Part shown: in pieces, positions 1-10,983 of the stretch
Position numbering within the stretch: the stretch's first letter is position 1
Layout: each line of letters starts with the position of its first letter
From: Welwitschia mirabilis
Taxonomy: Eukaryota > Gnetophyta > Gnetopsida > Welwitschiales
DNA: 22,694 nucleotides
NCBI GenBank assembly: GCA_051453625.1
Contig: JBOZIK010000001.1
Coordinates: 125,364,426 to 125,387,119 of the forward strand
Reading direction: 5' to 3'
Position numbers and translations under genes: made by a program
The notes under the pieces: generated by a model
Databases searched by the model: none
Seen by the model: the letters and a program-made list of their open reading frames with translations, nothing else
Told to the model about the DNA's origin: nothing

Positions 1-309
1 ATTCTAAGCTATCTAGACTTCATTAGAATTGAATAAGCAAATAAGACGAGTATTATTATTTAAACTCCTAGCATAGATATTCTTCTGTATCCAAATGGAT
101 CATAGTAAGGAGGGAAATCCAAACAAAGAATAAGTTAATAAATTAACCTTATAGCCTACGTTAAGCTAGTTTACAAAGACTAAGGAGTACATATCAATGT
201 TCTAATACCTAAGGAGATTTGTAACCACACATTTGTTAATAATAAAAACAAGTTAATGAATATTTTTAGACCTAAGAAAAGCTATAAAAGCATAGTCTAT
301 CTTAGTGAT
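1..309. other. AT-rich spacer, no gene seen
   Basis: Low-complexity AT-rich sequence with frequent stops in all frames up to the first gap. I see no RNA gene, promoter or element end. Confidence 0.6.
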
Positions 310-527
310 NNNNNNNNNNNNNNNNNNNNNNNNNNNNNNNNNNNNNNNNNNNNNNNNNNNNNNNNNNNNNNNNNNNNNNNNNNNNNNNNNNNNNNNNNNN
401 NNNNNNNNNNNNNNNNNNNNNNNNNNNNNNNNNNNNNNNNNNNNNNNNNNNNNNNNNNNNNNNNNNNNNNNNNNNNNNNNNNNNNNNNNNNNNNNNNNNN
501 NNNNNNNNNNNNNNNNNNNNNNNNNNN
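310..527. other. Assembly gap, 218 N
   Basis: A run of 218 unknown bases. The odd length suggests an estimated gap size. The flanks share no obvious copy. Any open frame reading through it is meaningless. Confidence 0.98.
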
Positions 528-2484
528 TTAATCTTAATCTATGATAATTTGGTATTCTCTATAGTATTTTCATCATTGTTGAATGCACTTTAACTTATAA
601 TTGGATTTGCTTTGATTTTTTATCTTTGATTTAGTTAATATTATTGATTATGCAAAAATACATTTGAATTTTCTTTCTTATTATTTTATTAGATCTATTC
701 TTTCAATGTCTTTATAGAATTTAAATGATTGATATGTCATTTAATGGTTCTTTCATGCTATTGTAATGTTTCATACATTTCATTATAAGATGTAGCATTT
801 CAAATATTTGTACTTTCACTACATTTAAAATATGTGGTAAATAATTTATTACTTATCATGAATTCAAATTTTAATTGGTAAGATATCTTTAATTAACTAG
901 GATTTCCTTGATAGAGTTCCTTATGAATACTTATTTTTCATTTCCAAGATGAGATAGCTATTCTACTGAATTTAGTTTTTAAGGACTTGTTTTTACCCTT
1001 GTTACTAAACTTGCCTTTAAAATATTTATTGATTTTAGTTAATTTAGTTTTTAATGAATGTTTTAGCCCCCTTTTTACTAAAACTTACCTTTAGTATCTA
1101 TGAGAGAATAATCATTAAGATCAACTATATTATAATAAAATTTTCTAGTTTATTATCTAAAATTTCTAGCTTAAGGCAACCTATATTTTCTTACCTTATA
1201 TAAGTACTATTTTGTCCCATTTTTAATTCCTCCATTATTTAATATTATTACCTAATAGACATAGTAGAACCTAAGATCAAATTTTACTTACTCCTTTATT
1301 AGCATTTTTATATTTTAAGAAAAATAAATTATGTTATTATTATATAGTTATCTATAATTAATTCCTAGGTTATTTTGATTTACAAATAATAGTGATGTCA
1401 TAAGTTTGTGTTCTCCATTTATTCCTAGTTTTTCATCACATATTAGATATCTTGTAAATAGTTGAGGAGATCTAAACTTGTTATAAATATACACGGATAA
1501 GTTTATAATTAATGCCTAACCAACATAATAAGAGGTTGCAACTCTTATTAATGGCATTTCAACTTAATATTCAGCCACCCTCTAGATGTAAATTGGTTAA
1601 ACTTTAGGTTCTAAACTATATAAACATTATTAGGATCAACTCCATAGGCTTACACTTCACCTCGATATACCCCTAATATAGGTAACATGTCATATGTAAG
1701 GTAGATCCATGCTTACAAAGAACCCCCCTTCTTTGAAACATCTCTGGATGGTGTAACATGATCCATTGATGTCAAGGGCTCAAGCTATTAAGTTGGAGTA
1801 AGTTCATACATGTGTAGGATAAGAGAGTAGTGATCAAATCCACTTCCAAAAAGGTATTACTAAAAAAAATACAATGCAATCCATCTTGATGATGAAATAT
1901 AAGTATGGAGTAAACATTATTAGGATTATCTTGATTTAGTCCTGTTTGATGAATACACCACACAAATGAATGCATAAAGTTCTAATTAATGTGGATATTT
2001 AATGGATTATTTACCTAGTTATAATAATTCTAATAATCATTATGTTCATTTTATAGAAACAATCATAAAAAAGAAGACAAACATACTAGAACATCTCTAT
2101 ATTCAAGATTACAATAATGAAAATCTAAATAAAGAAAATAATATTTTTTTTGCTTACTTTCAACTATAATAAAAATATTCAAAATTTATTAAATTACATC
2201 TTAATAATAAACCTAAATAAACTAATCCATACCTGGAACTATGCCAATCCTGTAAGTATTCTTCCATGCTCATGTGACAATATCCATGAAGTAGTGTAAT
2301 GAAGATAAATAAAAGAAAGTATAGCTCAATCATGATTATTAAGACATAATATTTTATCCAAGACTCACGTGGCTATATTATAAATCAATAAAATCAATAA
2401 TAAATCAAAGACTATGTTTGTTACTTAACTACTAACGTAAAAACTCTTATAAGCATGCACATTCAAAGTAAGATAAAGGAAAAA
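528..2484. other. AT-rich spacer, no gene seen
   Basis: Nearly 2 kb of AT-rich sequence. A slightly less AT-rich patch at about 1500-1980 contains a 67-codon minus-strand open frame (1772-1975) that resembles no family I know and has no promoter-like context. The short string taaacattattagga occurs near 1622 and again near 1913. Old decayed repeat material is likely but not identifiable. Confidence 0.5.
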
Positions 2485-2562
2485 NNNNNNNNNNNNNNNN
2501 NNNNNNNNNNNNNNNNNNNNNNNNNNNNNNNNNNNNNNNNNNNNNNNNNNNNNNNNNNNNNN
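2485..2562. other. Assembly gap, 78 N
   Basis: A run of 78 unknown bases of estimated size, inside AT-rich spacer. The flanks share no obvious copy. Confidence 0.98.
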
Positions 2563-3184
2563 AGACACTTAAATTTCCTATAAAGATTTATGTAATAATT
2601 TTCTTATAATTTAAAACATTAATTATAATATTTTTGGCTCTAAAGAGATATCATAACAGATGATGAAGTAAAAAAATAAATTATAGTAGTTTCTCATAAA
2701 TTAAACTTATAATAGGATAATTAAAAACTAACTTAATCTATCTTGGAATACTAAAAATATTATTTTTAAAATCATGATTTAAGGTCAAAAATTGTAAAAT
2801 TTTCTAAAATTATAGTCCTACTACACTACACTAAAATGACCATAACTTACAAAATACTTTAGGTTTTTAAATGATTCAAGATGTTTTAAAAATATTATTT
2901 AATTATCTACAATTTAGGTTACTCATGTTTTTATATCTTAATTGTTAGTTACAAAGACATAAATTACTTGCTTATTATTTTCTACATTCATTTTTTAAAG
3001 TATTTTAACAAATAAATGTTTTTAAAATTACTAAACATCAGAAAAATTATTATTTTTATATTTTTACAATCATAACATAATCCTAGACGCATTTAAAAAA
3101 TGTCACTACTTTATACCTATTAATTAATAATCTATGGTGTTTTTAACATATGTCTCTATTCTGCAAATTTAACTCTAGCTATAA
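2563..3184. other. AT-rich spacer, no gene seen
   Basis: AT-rich sequence of about 600 bases with short poly-A and poly-T runs and no open frame of note. It leads directly into the repeat that begins at 3185. Confidence 0.55.
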
Positions 3185-3464
3185 GAGATATGGTAAAGTT
3201 TTTACAACTGGTTATGCAATACTATAAATTAGTAAATTAAAGAATATAATTATGAGATAATTATCTACAAAACATACTAACTAAATTTACTAATTCAAAT
3301 CAATGTAGAAAGAAAGATCAAATTCATTTAAAAAAGAAACCATTTACTATGAGCCTTACAATTACCATGGAGGAGTATTGGCCTAGAAGATCTTTGAGGA
3401 TTAAAATTTATCCCTAATAATATGTACCTAATGTATAATAAATTAAAAATATATTGTCATATAT
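3185..3464 (+). repeat. Left copy of a gap-flanking direct repeat (~280 bp)
   Basis: This block matches 3565-3836 at about 95% identity apart from an 8-bp indel near the middle (extra gagataat here). Its last base abuts the gap at 3465, while the right copy starts at the first base after that gap. The reciprocal ends suggest that two contigs overlap here and were not merged, rather than a true tandem duplication. No coding capacity is seen. Confidence 0.85.
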
Positions 3465-3564
3465 NNNNNNNNNNNNNNNNNNNNNNNNNNNNNNNNNNNN
3501 NNNNNNNNNNNNNNNNNNNNNNNNNNNNNNNNNNNNNNNNNNNNNNNNNNNNNNNNNNNNNNNN
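3465..3564. other. Assembly gap, 100 N (unknown size)
   Basis: Exactly 100 N, the usual placeholder for a gap of unknown length. Both flanks carry copies of the same repeat. Confidence 0.98.
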
Positions 3565-3836
3565 GAGATATGGCAAAGTTTTTACAACTAGTTATGCAAT
3601 ACTATAAATTAGTAAATTAATGAATATAATTATTATCTACAAAACATACTAACTAAATTTACTAATTCAAATCAATTTAGAAAGAAAGATCAAATTAATT
3701 TAAAACAGAAACCATTTACTATAAGCCTTACAATTACCATGGAGGAGTATTAGCCTAGAAGATCTTTGAGGATCAAAATTTATCCCTAATAATATGTACC
3801 TAATGTAAAATAAATTAAAAATATATTATAATATAT
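3565..3836 (+). repeat. Right copy of a gap-flanking direct repeat
   Basis: Second copy of the 3185-3464 block, starting at the first base after the gap. It differs by about a dozen substitutions, including transversions, and by lacking 8 bp. It ends a few bases before the next gap at 3842. Confidence 0.85.
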
Positions 3837-3841
3837 ATTAA

Positions 3842-3935
3842 NNNNNNNNNNNNNNNNNNNNNNNNNNNNNNNNNNNNNNNNNNNNNNNNNNNNNNNNNNN
3901 NNNNNNNNNNNNNNNNNNNNNNNNNNNNNNNNNNN
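3842..3935. other. Assembly gap, 94 N
   Basis: A run of 94 unknown bases of estimated size. The right flank does not repeat the left. Confidence 0.98.
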
Positions 3936-3971
3936 AGATATCCCTTATATCTTTTCACATCCTAGTAAGAG

Positions 3972-4014
3972 CCAATGGGAGGGAATGAAATAATTTTACA
4001 GTATACTATAAATA
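3972..4014 (+). promoter_or_regulatory. Possible CCAAT/TATA promoter-like pair
   Basis: A ccaat string at 3972-3976 is followed about 30 bases later by tataaata at 4007-4014 in the context ctataaatagtgg. That arrangement is typical of plant core promoters and LTR U3 regions. No gene follows: downstream lie about 200 bases of spacer, a gap and a GA microsatellite. In DNA this AT-rich, TATA strings arise by chance, so this is weak. Confidence 0.2.
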
Positions 4015-4210
4015 GTGGTCTAATGAAATATTACATTATTCTAATGAAATATTAAAAGAGACCATATGGATAACATGAGTAAAGAGCTTACCTAGAAAGA
4101 TTAGTAAGTCCTTCATAGTTGAAGATTGATGAAGACTAGGTTCAAAAGGTTCTAAGATCCAAGCTTCCAAGATACAAGCTTCATAAGCAACAGAATAAAA
4201 AGAAAAAAAA

Positions 4211-4310
4211 NNNNNNNNNNNNNNNNNNNNNNNNNNNNNNNNNNNNNNNNNNNNNNNNNNNNNNNNNNNNNNNNNNNNNNNNNNNNNNNNNNNNNNNNNN
4301 NNNNNNNNNN
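4211..4310. other. Assembly gap, 100 N, in A/G-rich low complexity
   Basis: An unknown-size placeholder flanked on both sides by A-rich, G-spotted sequence leading into a GA microsatellite. The low-complexity tract probably caused the break. Confidence 0.97.
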
Positions 4311-4322
4311 AAAGAAAAAAAG

Positions 4323-4326
<4 letters not shown>

Positions 4327-4384
<58 letters not shown>
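4327..4384 (+). repeat. (GA)n microsatellite
   Basis: About 29 GA dinucleotides, interrupted once by an AA step near 4359. The tract is preceded by A-rich sequence and abuts a gap, so its true length in the genome is unknown. It also reads as a spurious poly Leu-Ser open frame on the minus strand. Confidence 0.97.
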
Positions 4385-4386
<2 letters not shown>

Positions 4387-4552
4387 AAAGGATCTTTATA
4401 CATAGATAAACAAAGGCACATAGCTCAAGATCATAAGATTACATGATTTAGCATTAATAAGTGAGATGTATAATAAGTAACATTAGAGTATAAAAAGAGA
4501 TTATATCTATAACTCATGCATCTAACTTGGATGAGTACTTTTCTTACTTTAA

Positions 4553-4853
4553 NNNNNNNNNNNNNNNNNNNNNNNNNNNNNNNNNNNNNNNNNNNNNNNN
4601 NNNNNNNNNNNNNNNNNNNNNNNNNNNNNNNNNNNNNNNNNNNNNNNNNNNNNNNNNNNNNNNNNNNNNNNNNNNNNNNNNNNNNNNNNNNNNNNNNNNN
4701 NNNNNNNNNNNNNNNNNNNNNNNNNNNNNNNNNNNNNNNNNNNNNNNNNNNNNNNNNNNNNNNNNNNNNNNNNNNNNNNNNNNNNNNNNNNNNNNNNNNN
4801 NNNNNNNNNNNNNNNNNNNNNNNNNNNNNNNNNNNNNNNNNNNNNNNNNNNNN
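4553..4853. other. Assembly gap, 301 N
   Basis: The largest gap in the window, of estimated size. The short open frames across it on both strands are artefacts of the unknown bases. Confidence 0.98.
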
Positions 4854-7200
4854 CTTCATAATGCATAAAATCTATAAATCACATAACACAAGGAAGAAAA
4901 TTTCTATTCATAATATATTACAGCTATTACATTTATCAAGAATTTAACTGAGTAAATAAGATATAAAATATATCATTATGTTCTCATGTGATTTTAATTC
5001 TTTACATAATGGAATTATCTAATTTTAAATGTTTGAATAGGTTTTCTCATAAAAATATTCTAACATAATTATTATCATTTTCATGGCGAATTATGATAAT
5101 TACAAACTAAGGTTAATTTAAAATGTCATCTTATTTTGATAAATCATTTAAATAATATTAATTCATCATTTGATTAAAATATTAATACACTTAATATCTA
5201 AGTAATTAAGATTTATAAAATAAAGGATATCATATACCTATACCTTAATAAGTAGGGCATATCTTTCATACATCACAATCTATTACAACAGTCAAGATGT
5301 AGTAAGAATATATGTAGAATTTAACATTCATAACAATATCATACATTTTTTAAAAATCAATGAAGAAATATAATTAATAAAATATACAAAACAATGTTTC
5401 AAAGATAGTTCTTTATACTTATCAAAAAAAACAAAGCTAGTACATAGGATACTTAAGAATAAGAATGCAGCTACAAGACTTATCAATCAACACTCTTCAT
5501 TTTTAGTTATGGAAAACCTAGTATTAAATGAAATATTACTTTAGATAAACCCTAGCTTGATTATATGTTAAAACATAATAGATGTTAATTTTTAGGGAGC
5601 ATGTTCTAAATTAAACAACTAAAATTTACATGTAACATACAAAATTTAAAAAATATTTTGTTTTAAAGTATCTAATATGAAAGTTAGATACCTATTCTTT
5701 TTTTAATAGCTCATGTCCCTTTAAGAGATTAACTAAATTAAATTTTTAAGCCTTTTGTGTTAGAAAAGTATGATTCATTATATTTAAAATAGAAGTACAA
5801 CAATTTAAAAACTAGAAATTTTTTAGTAAGAAGAAGAACAACCTGTTTTTCATAGCCTTCTATATCTATTAAAATATAAATAATATGAGTTAATAAGTAG
5901 AGAGTAATACAAAAATAAGATGCCATGGTAAAATAAAAAACATAGGTAGATATATAACTATAGAAAGCTAGTTTTACCATATCGCTCTATCTCTCTTTAG
6001 TTGTCAACATTTCCTTGAGTGTTGTTACTTTATTTATTATCTATTGTATCTTTAGAAATCTAGAGTGGTAAAATAAGTTTATGATTCCAAAGTAAAATGA
6101 TTTTGTAAAATTCATGTTCTTTTCTTCCATAATTTTATAGCATGAGACTCATATCAGCTTACTATGAAGCCATTTTTTAAGGGTAAATCTTATAAATAGA
6201 GCTTACTAAGTATGCCTATTATAAAGAACAAAAATACTTCTTTTACCATTAGAGAAGGAAAAAGAAATTATAGCATTAAAGGGATACATCTTAAGTGTTA
6301 TTAAGATTTCATTCAATGAAGAAGATAAATCATAATGAAGGTAGGAGATATTCTAAACTACTAAAAATTTAGTATGTTATGTCTTTTGATTTGTTCATTT
6401 TTATCATGTAATATTCACTCAAATTTATAACCTTAGAGCTTTTAGATTTTTTGAATCACATCTTAAATTTTCTAATAACTGGGATATATTAACGATTCAT
6501 ATTTATCCTCTTTATATATAATAGTGGTTATACATATATTTTTATTCTAAATAATCCTCTCTATCCTTATCTTACTAGCTTCATAATCATCCTATATATA
6601 CTTATTATCTAAAATCCTTAAATATCTTTTTTTCCCTGTTTAATATCAAAGTGTTTGAAATAGTTAAAGAATAATTTTATTAATTTTTTATTCATCTTTA
6701 ATCTACTTAAGAATGGCAAAAATCTAAAATATTTAAAGATTTTATGATTCTTCAAACCTTGATTCAGTCCTCCACCTATCAATGCTTTCCACCACCAATT
6801 AGGATGAGCACTACACATCTATTTTTATAAGTATACTTAAATATAAGGCTATATTTTTTGAGCTCACCTTAATACAAAATGTATATAACTATTAATACTA
6901 AACTCTTAAAGTCTATGTTAGGCGATAAAATAAATTCTTTAATTTTTGTCCACCAAGATTGAATTTTTGTCATCTTGACCTTCAATGTTAAAATCCTCAA
7001 GAATTTTCATAATCTACATACAAGAATACTAATTTAATGTAAATCTAGATTATTTTACAATTCCACATTATCACTAAATTGATTAGTGTATTATAGTCAC
7101 TACAATTAATGTTGATGTAAATATTTCATTATAATCAATGCTAAGGACTTGAAAGAATTCCTATTCTACCAATTTAGGTTTATATTCTTTAAAATTTTTA
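4854..7200. other. AT-rich spacer, no gene seen
   Basis: More than 2.3 kb of AT-rich sequence with stops in all frames. Two minus-strand open frames (5738-5980 and 6618-6818) have compositions dictated by the AT bias (Phe, Tyr, Ile, Leu, Lys) and no family resemblance. I see no RNA gene or element terminus. Confidence 0.5.
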
Positions 7201-7217
7201 AATTTATAAAGTTTGAT

Positions 7218-7225
7218 TATAAATA
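7218..7225 (+). promoter_or_regulatory. TATA-box-like site before a short ORF
   Basis: The string tataaata, followed by ccc, lies 34 bases upstream of the ATG at 7259. Spacing and context resemble a plant core promoter, but the 5' leader would be only a few bases long and such strings are common in this AT-rich DNA. Confidence 0.2.
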
Positions 7226-7258
7226 CCCACATCAAACCCATAATGTTATTGTTCTTTA

Positions 7259-7480
7259 ATGAAGGAACCATTGTTAAAGCTTCTCTTTTCATTAGCATTT
7301 CTATTCTTCATTCATGGTTTTTCTTCATTCTTTTATAAAAAGAGATTCACTTATGGATGTTGGAGTTCTTACCATATGATGAACAAGATACATTATATCA
7401 TGATCCTTATTGAATTTACTTTCCCTTGTAATACTTCCCTTTATTATATCCTCATTCATATATGTAACTACATCTCTTAA
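7259..7480 (+). CDS. Doubtful short ORF with a signal-peptide-like start
   Basis: The 73-codon frame begins MKEPLLKLLFSLAFLFFIHG: a basic residue, a hydrophobic core of about 15 residues and a small-residue stretch (G-F-S-S) that could serve as a signal-peptidase site. The remainder has only two cysteines (in TYGCW and FPCN) and becomes Ile/Tyr-rich, as random AT-rich DNA would. I do not recognise the family. It could be a small secreted peptide, a first exon, a pseudogene fragment or chance. The TATA-like site upstream is the only supporting context, and there is no neighbouring gene. Confidence 0.2.
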   Translation: MKEPLLKLLFSLAFLFFIHGFSSFFYKKRFTYGCWSSYHMMNKIHYIMILIEFTFPCNTSLYYILIHICNYIS

Positions 7481-9074
7481 TACTATTTATGCCCATATTG
7501 ACCTTTTAGTTCCATGTTTTTCTTATAATTAATATAGATAACTTGTTAAAACTTTTCATCTATGTTTAGTTATTCTCTATGACATTTAGATTTCATAACA
7601 AATTGCCCTTAATATTGATGATTCATTTCATGTTGAAATAGTTCATAAGATTTTGTTTAACTTGAGTGTCTTCTTAGTTGTATCAACATTGAATCTAGTT
7701 TTCTTTGTTCTTTAATGACTCATATTGGTTTAGGAGCTAAATCTCAGATGTGTAAATCAATTATTAAAAAGAAGGTTACTGGTGATCATATGAGTAGCTA
7801 ATAGCCCCAGCTTAATTAAGCCAACTTGTTCAAAGTTTAAATGACTTTTTTTATCAACTACTATGTGACTAATAACTAATCTTTTATAAAATAAATATCT
7901 TGAAAAACTCTTTAATTTTTTTCTTTTGAATTTTTTATAAAATATAAATCTAAATAAACATGATATTTATTACTTCACATTTGAAATTAACTTAGAAGTG
8001 TCATGAATATATAGTTTGTTACTATGTTAACTAATTCATTGATTTATATGCATTTATTCAAAAATATTTATGTGGCATGATTTTCAAGGTGACTATAAAC
8101 CTTATATTAAACTAAATAACATGCTATTTCTTTTAATTAAACAAAAAAAACACAAAACACTAATTCTTTTGGTTTGATATAAGATTCTCATATGTGAAAT
8201 TCTTAGATCTAATTCAAGTCTATATAGTTATTAATAGAAAATAAGAGACAAACCTAATTGAAATTACATTGGGACTAATAAGAAAAAAAATAGATTTAGA
8301 TTGTATATGCAAATTATAAATTATTACTTTAATCTCATTCAAAGATTAACTTTTTATGATATTCATATAGTGTATTAATGTGATTTAACATTTTACATAG
8401 AAAAATACTATTATACTTAAATTCATATGTTTTAGTGAAATTTTTAAACTAGTTACAATTATTTAAATAAAGGACTCATTCATTTGGCTTATGTTTCTAT
8501 TGTTATTCTTTCACAATTTTGTGATGTTGGAGAAATAATCATAAAGAAACATTTCACATCTTTTAGTGATATTGTTATCATGTTTAATGCATTCTAATGA
8601 TATTTATAATCCTTAGATATGTCATATTTAAAATAAATTATTTCTAATTTGATTTCATTAGAGTGCTGATTAGCCTTTGACACATCAACATGACTTTCAT
8701 TTTGAGCTTGATAAAGTTTTAGCTTTATCAACATTTTAAACATTAGTCTAAATCCTGTTTATGATTCATATCCAAGACATTAAAACCTACACTAGATGTA
8801 CATAGAATGTATAATATTTTAAATTTAATAAATAGGAAATTATAACTAATGGGTCACTTTGAAATAATCTTATTGAATCAGTCAAAAAGTAGGTGATTCA
8901 TTATAAAGAGAGATTTGGAAATGGATTGAGTCAAAGCTATGGTTGAAATACTTAAACTCATATACTTTTAAGTTCTTCATTAAAGGAAAACTAAAAAGAA
9001 TTCTCCTATTAACTATCCCATAGACAATATTTTCTAAGGGAGTTATAAGTTAGGGGAGCATCTTAAAGCACCTA
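7481..9074. other. AT-rich spacer, no gene seen
   Basis: About 1.6 kb of AT-rich sequence with no usable open frame, RNA gene or recognised element. It ends at the gap-flanking repeat that begins at 9075. Confidence 0.55.
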
Positions 9075-9222
9075 AAGTGTAGCAAAGAGTTACTACATTT
9101 CTATAGCATTAATTTTTTTAAATTATAAATCCCAAACATAATTAACTTAAGTATAAAATAAATCAAAAATCTATTTTATTTACTTTTAAACGAAAACATT
9201 ACATTATGTTATACCAGAATAT
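9075..9222 (+). repeat. Left copy of a gap-flanking repeat, without the insertion
   Basis: Positions 9075-9096 match 9323-9344 with one difference, and 9097-9222 match 9834-9959 at about 95%. Here the two parts are contiguous, whereas the right copy has about 489 bp between them. This copy stops exactly at the gap and its partner starts exactly after it. Confidence 0.85.
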
Positions 9223-9322
9223 NNNNNNNNNNNNNNNNNNNNNNNNNNNNNNNNNNNNNNNNNNNNNNNNNNNNNNNNNNNNNNNNNNNNNNNNNNNNNN
9301 NNNNNNNNNNNNNNNNNNNNNN
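9223..9322. other. Assembly gap, 100 N (unknown size)
   Basis: A placeholder gap between two versions of the same sequence. The reciprocal ends suggest overlapping, unmerged contigs. Confidence 0.98.
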
Positions 9323-9959
9323 AAGTGTAGCAAAGGGTTACTACTCCCTTAGGATCCCATCAATGCAACTATGATAGCACTTACTCTATGCCATAATGCA
9401 AGGAAGATGAAGCGTGCATGCATTAATAATGCATCAAATTAGAAATGCATCCATCTTTTTACATGCATACATGTATGTATTCTTATTATAACAAATTGCA
9501 AAATTATTATCTTTGGATTCATTTTTCCTTTATTTTTAACCATTGTCAATTTTCTCTAACAATAGATGTTTGTGTTTCCAAAGTGGGAAGATAAGAAATT
9601 TGTAGTACTCTATTATACATTAATAAAATATTAAGTAAAGTAAGTATTTATATATAAAATAAATATTATAAAAAATGAAGAAAAAAAATCATTGTATAAG
9701 TTAAAATTATAAATGAAGAATTTAGTATGATAAGCAAGCATTACAAGCTTCTTAATTATTTATCTTCTAAGGAAAAACATAAATACAAATGAAATAAAAA
9801 TATGTGTATAAGATTGTTTGGAATAACTTTTACATTTCTATAGCATTAAGTTTTTTAAATTATAAATCCCAAACATAATTAACTTAAGTATAAAATAAGT
9901 CAAAAATTCATTTTATTTACTTTTAAATGAAAACATTACATTATGTTATACCAAAATAT
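9323..9959 (+). repeat. Right copy of the gap-flanking repeat, with a ~489-bp insertion
   Basis: This copy contains the same two outer parts as 9075-9222 but split by 9345-9833. The extra segment has no coding capacity, no visible terminal inverted repeats and no long direct flanking repeat beyond a shared tac at its edges. It contains a short stretch rich in atgcat strings near 9415-9475. Confidence 0.8.
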
Positions 9960-10703
9960 GTTATGATATCGTAAAAAATTATTTTTTATTTTTAAAAGAA
10001 TTACATTATTTTATACCATAGTATGTTATCATATCATAAATTAAGAGTCAAAATCATGATAATCAAGTTAGGACTTTTGTATTAATATGTTAAAGCCTAT
10101 CTTAAATTATTTATCTTTTAATAAGAATTCTTGAGCTTTAATTCTAATAATTATAAACTACCGAATAGTATGATAAGATAATTCTACCTTTAAGATACAA
10201 AGAAATAAAATGGTCTATAGAAAAATTCATTTATATTTAAACTAGTTAAAAAATAAATCATGAAAAATACATCAAATAGAAAAGAGCATTTTTTGACATC
10301 ATGTGAAATTACATTACACATCTTATTATTAATTTATATTCTCTTAAGAAAAATGGATGCCAAATTTTGAATTTAGTAAAGGTAAAATCATTAACTATTT
10401 ACATAAAAATATAAAAGAAAATATATTATGATTATAAAACAAAGATGAAGAAGAAGAAAAAGAAGAAAACATGTGATGCTTCATGGATTTACATGTTATA
10501 CTCTTTTAATTGAGTTTCAATCTTGATAATTGAATGTTAAAATAATACCTTAAAAACCATTAATTATGCCGCATCTGAAAAAGTATGGGTACAATTTTTA
10601 ATCTTGATAAAATAGAGTGTAGTAATTCTAATAAGAATACTAGTGTTATTTATTATAGGATGCCTTGGTGTCATTTTGTTCTTAGAGAACGAAAAGAAAA
10701 GAG
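9960..10703. other. AT-rich spacer with a GAA-rich patch
   Basis: No gene is seen. A purine-rich patch of GAA-type repeats lies at about 10443-10469. The region ends at the (ATT)10 tract. Confidence 0.5.
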
Positions 10704-10733
10704 ATTATTATTATTATTATTATTATTATTATT
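10704..10733 (+). repeat. (ATT)10 microsatellite, possible retroelement 3' tail
   Basis: Ten perfect ATT units. On the minus strand this reads as (AAT)10 and lies about 250 bases beyond the last codon of the minus-strand gag-like pseudogene. Some LINEs end in such simple A-rich tails, so it could mark a 3' end. No target-site duplication could be paired with it. Confidence 0.95.
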
Positions 10734-10983
10734 GAAATAATAACCAAAATATACATTAAAAAGTAGAATTTATAGACAAAAGGAGGTAATATCACCCCCA
10801 ATAAAGGACTACAAAAAAAGAAACTATGACATAACCAGGTAATAAGACTTGGTTATAGGTGATGCTATATATAGCCCTGAGAGATTAACTATAAAATTGG
10901 AATGATTACACCCTTGTTCTACATTAGAAACTGTTAAATAGAAAGAAGAAAGATTACTAGATGAAACCTAAGACTATGAGAGA

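Noticed and set aside
1772-1975. 67-codon minus-strand open frame
   Set aside because: No family resemblance, no promoter context, and such lengths occur by chance.
4152-4421. Minus-strand frame with a long Leu-Ser repeat
   Set aside because: It is the translation of the GA microsatellite and crosses a gap.
5738-5980. 80-codon hydrophobic minus-strand frame
   Set aside because: The Phe/Tyr/Ile-rich composition follows from AT bias, and no signal or motif supports a membrane protein.
6618-6818. 66-codon minus-strand frame beginning MCSAHPNWWWKALIGGG
   Set aside because: The start looks protein-like, but the rest is Lys/Phe/Ile-rich noise. No known family was recognised.
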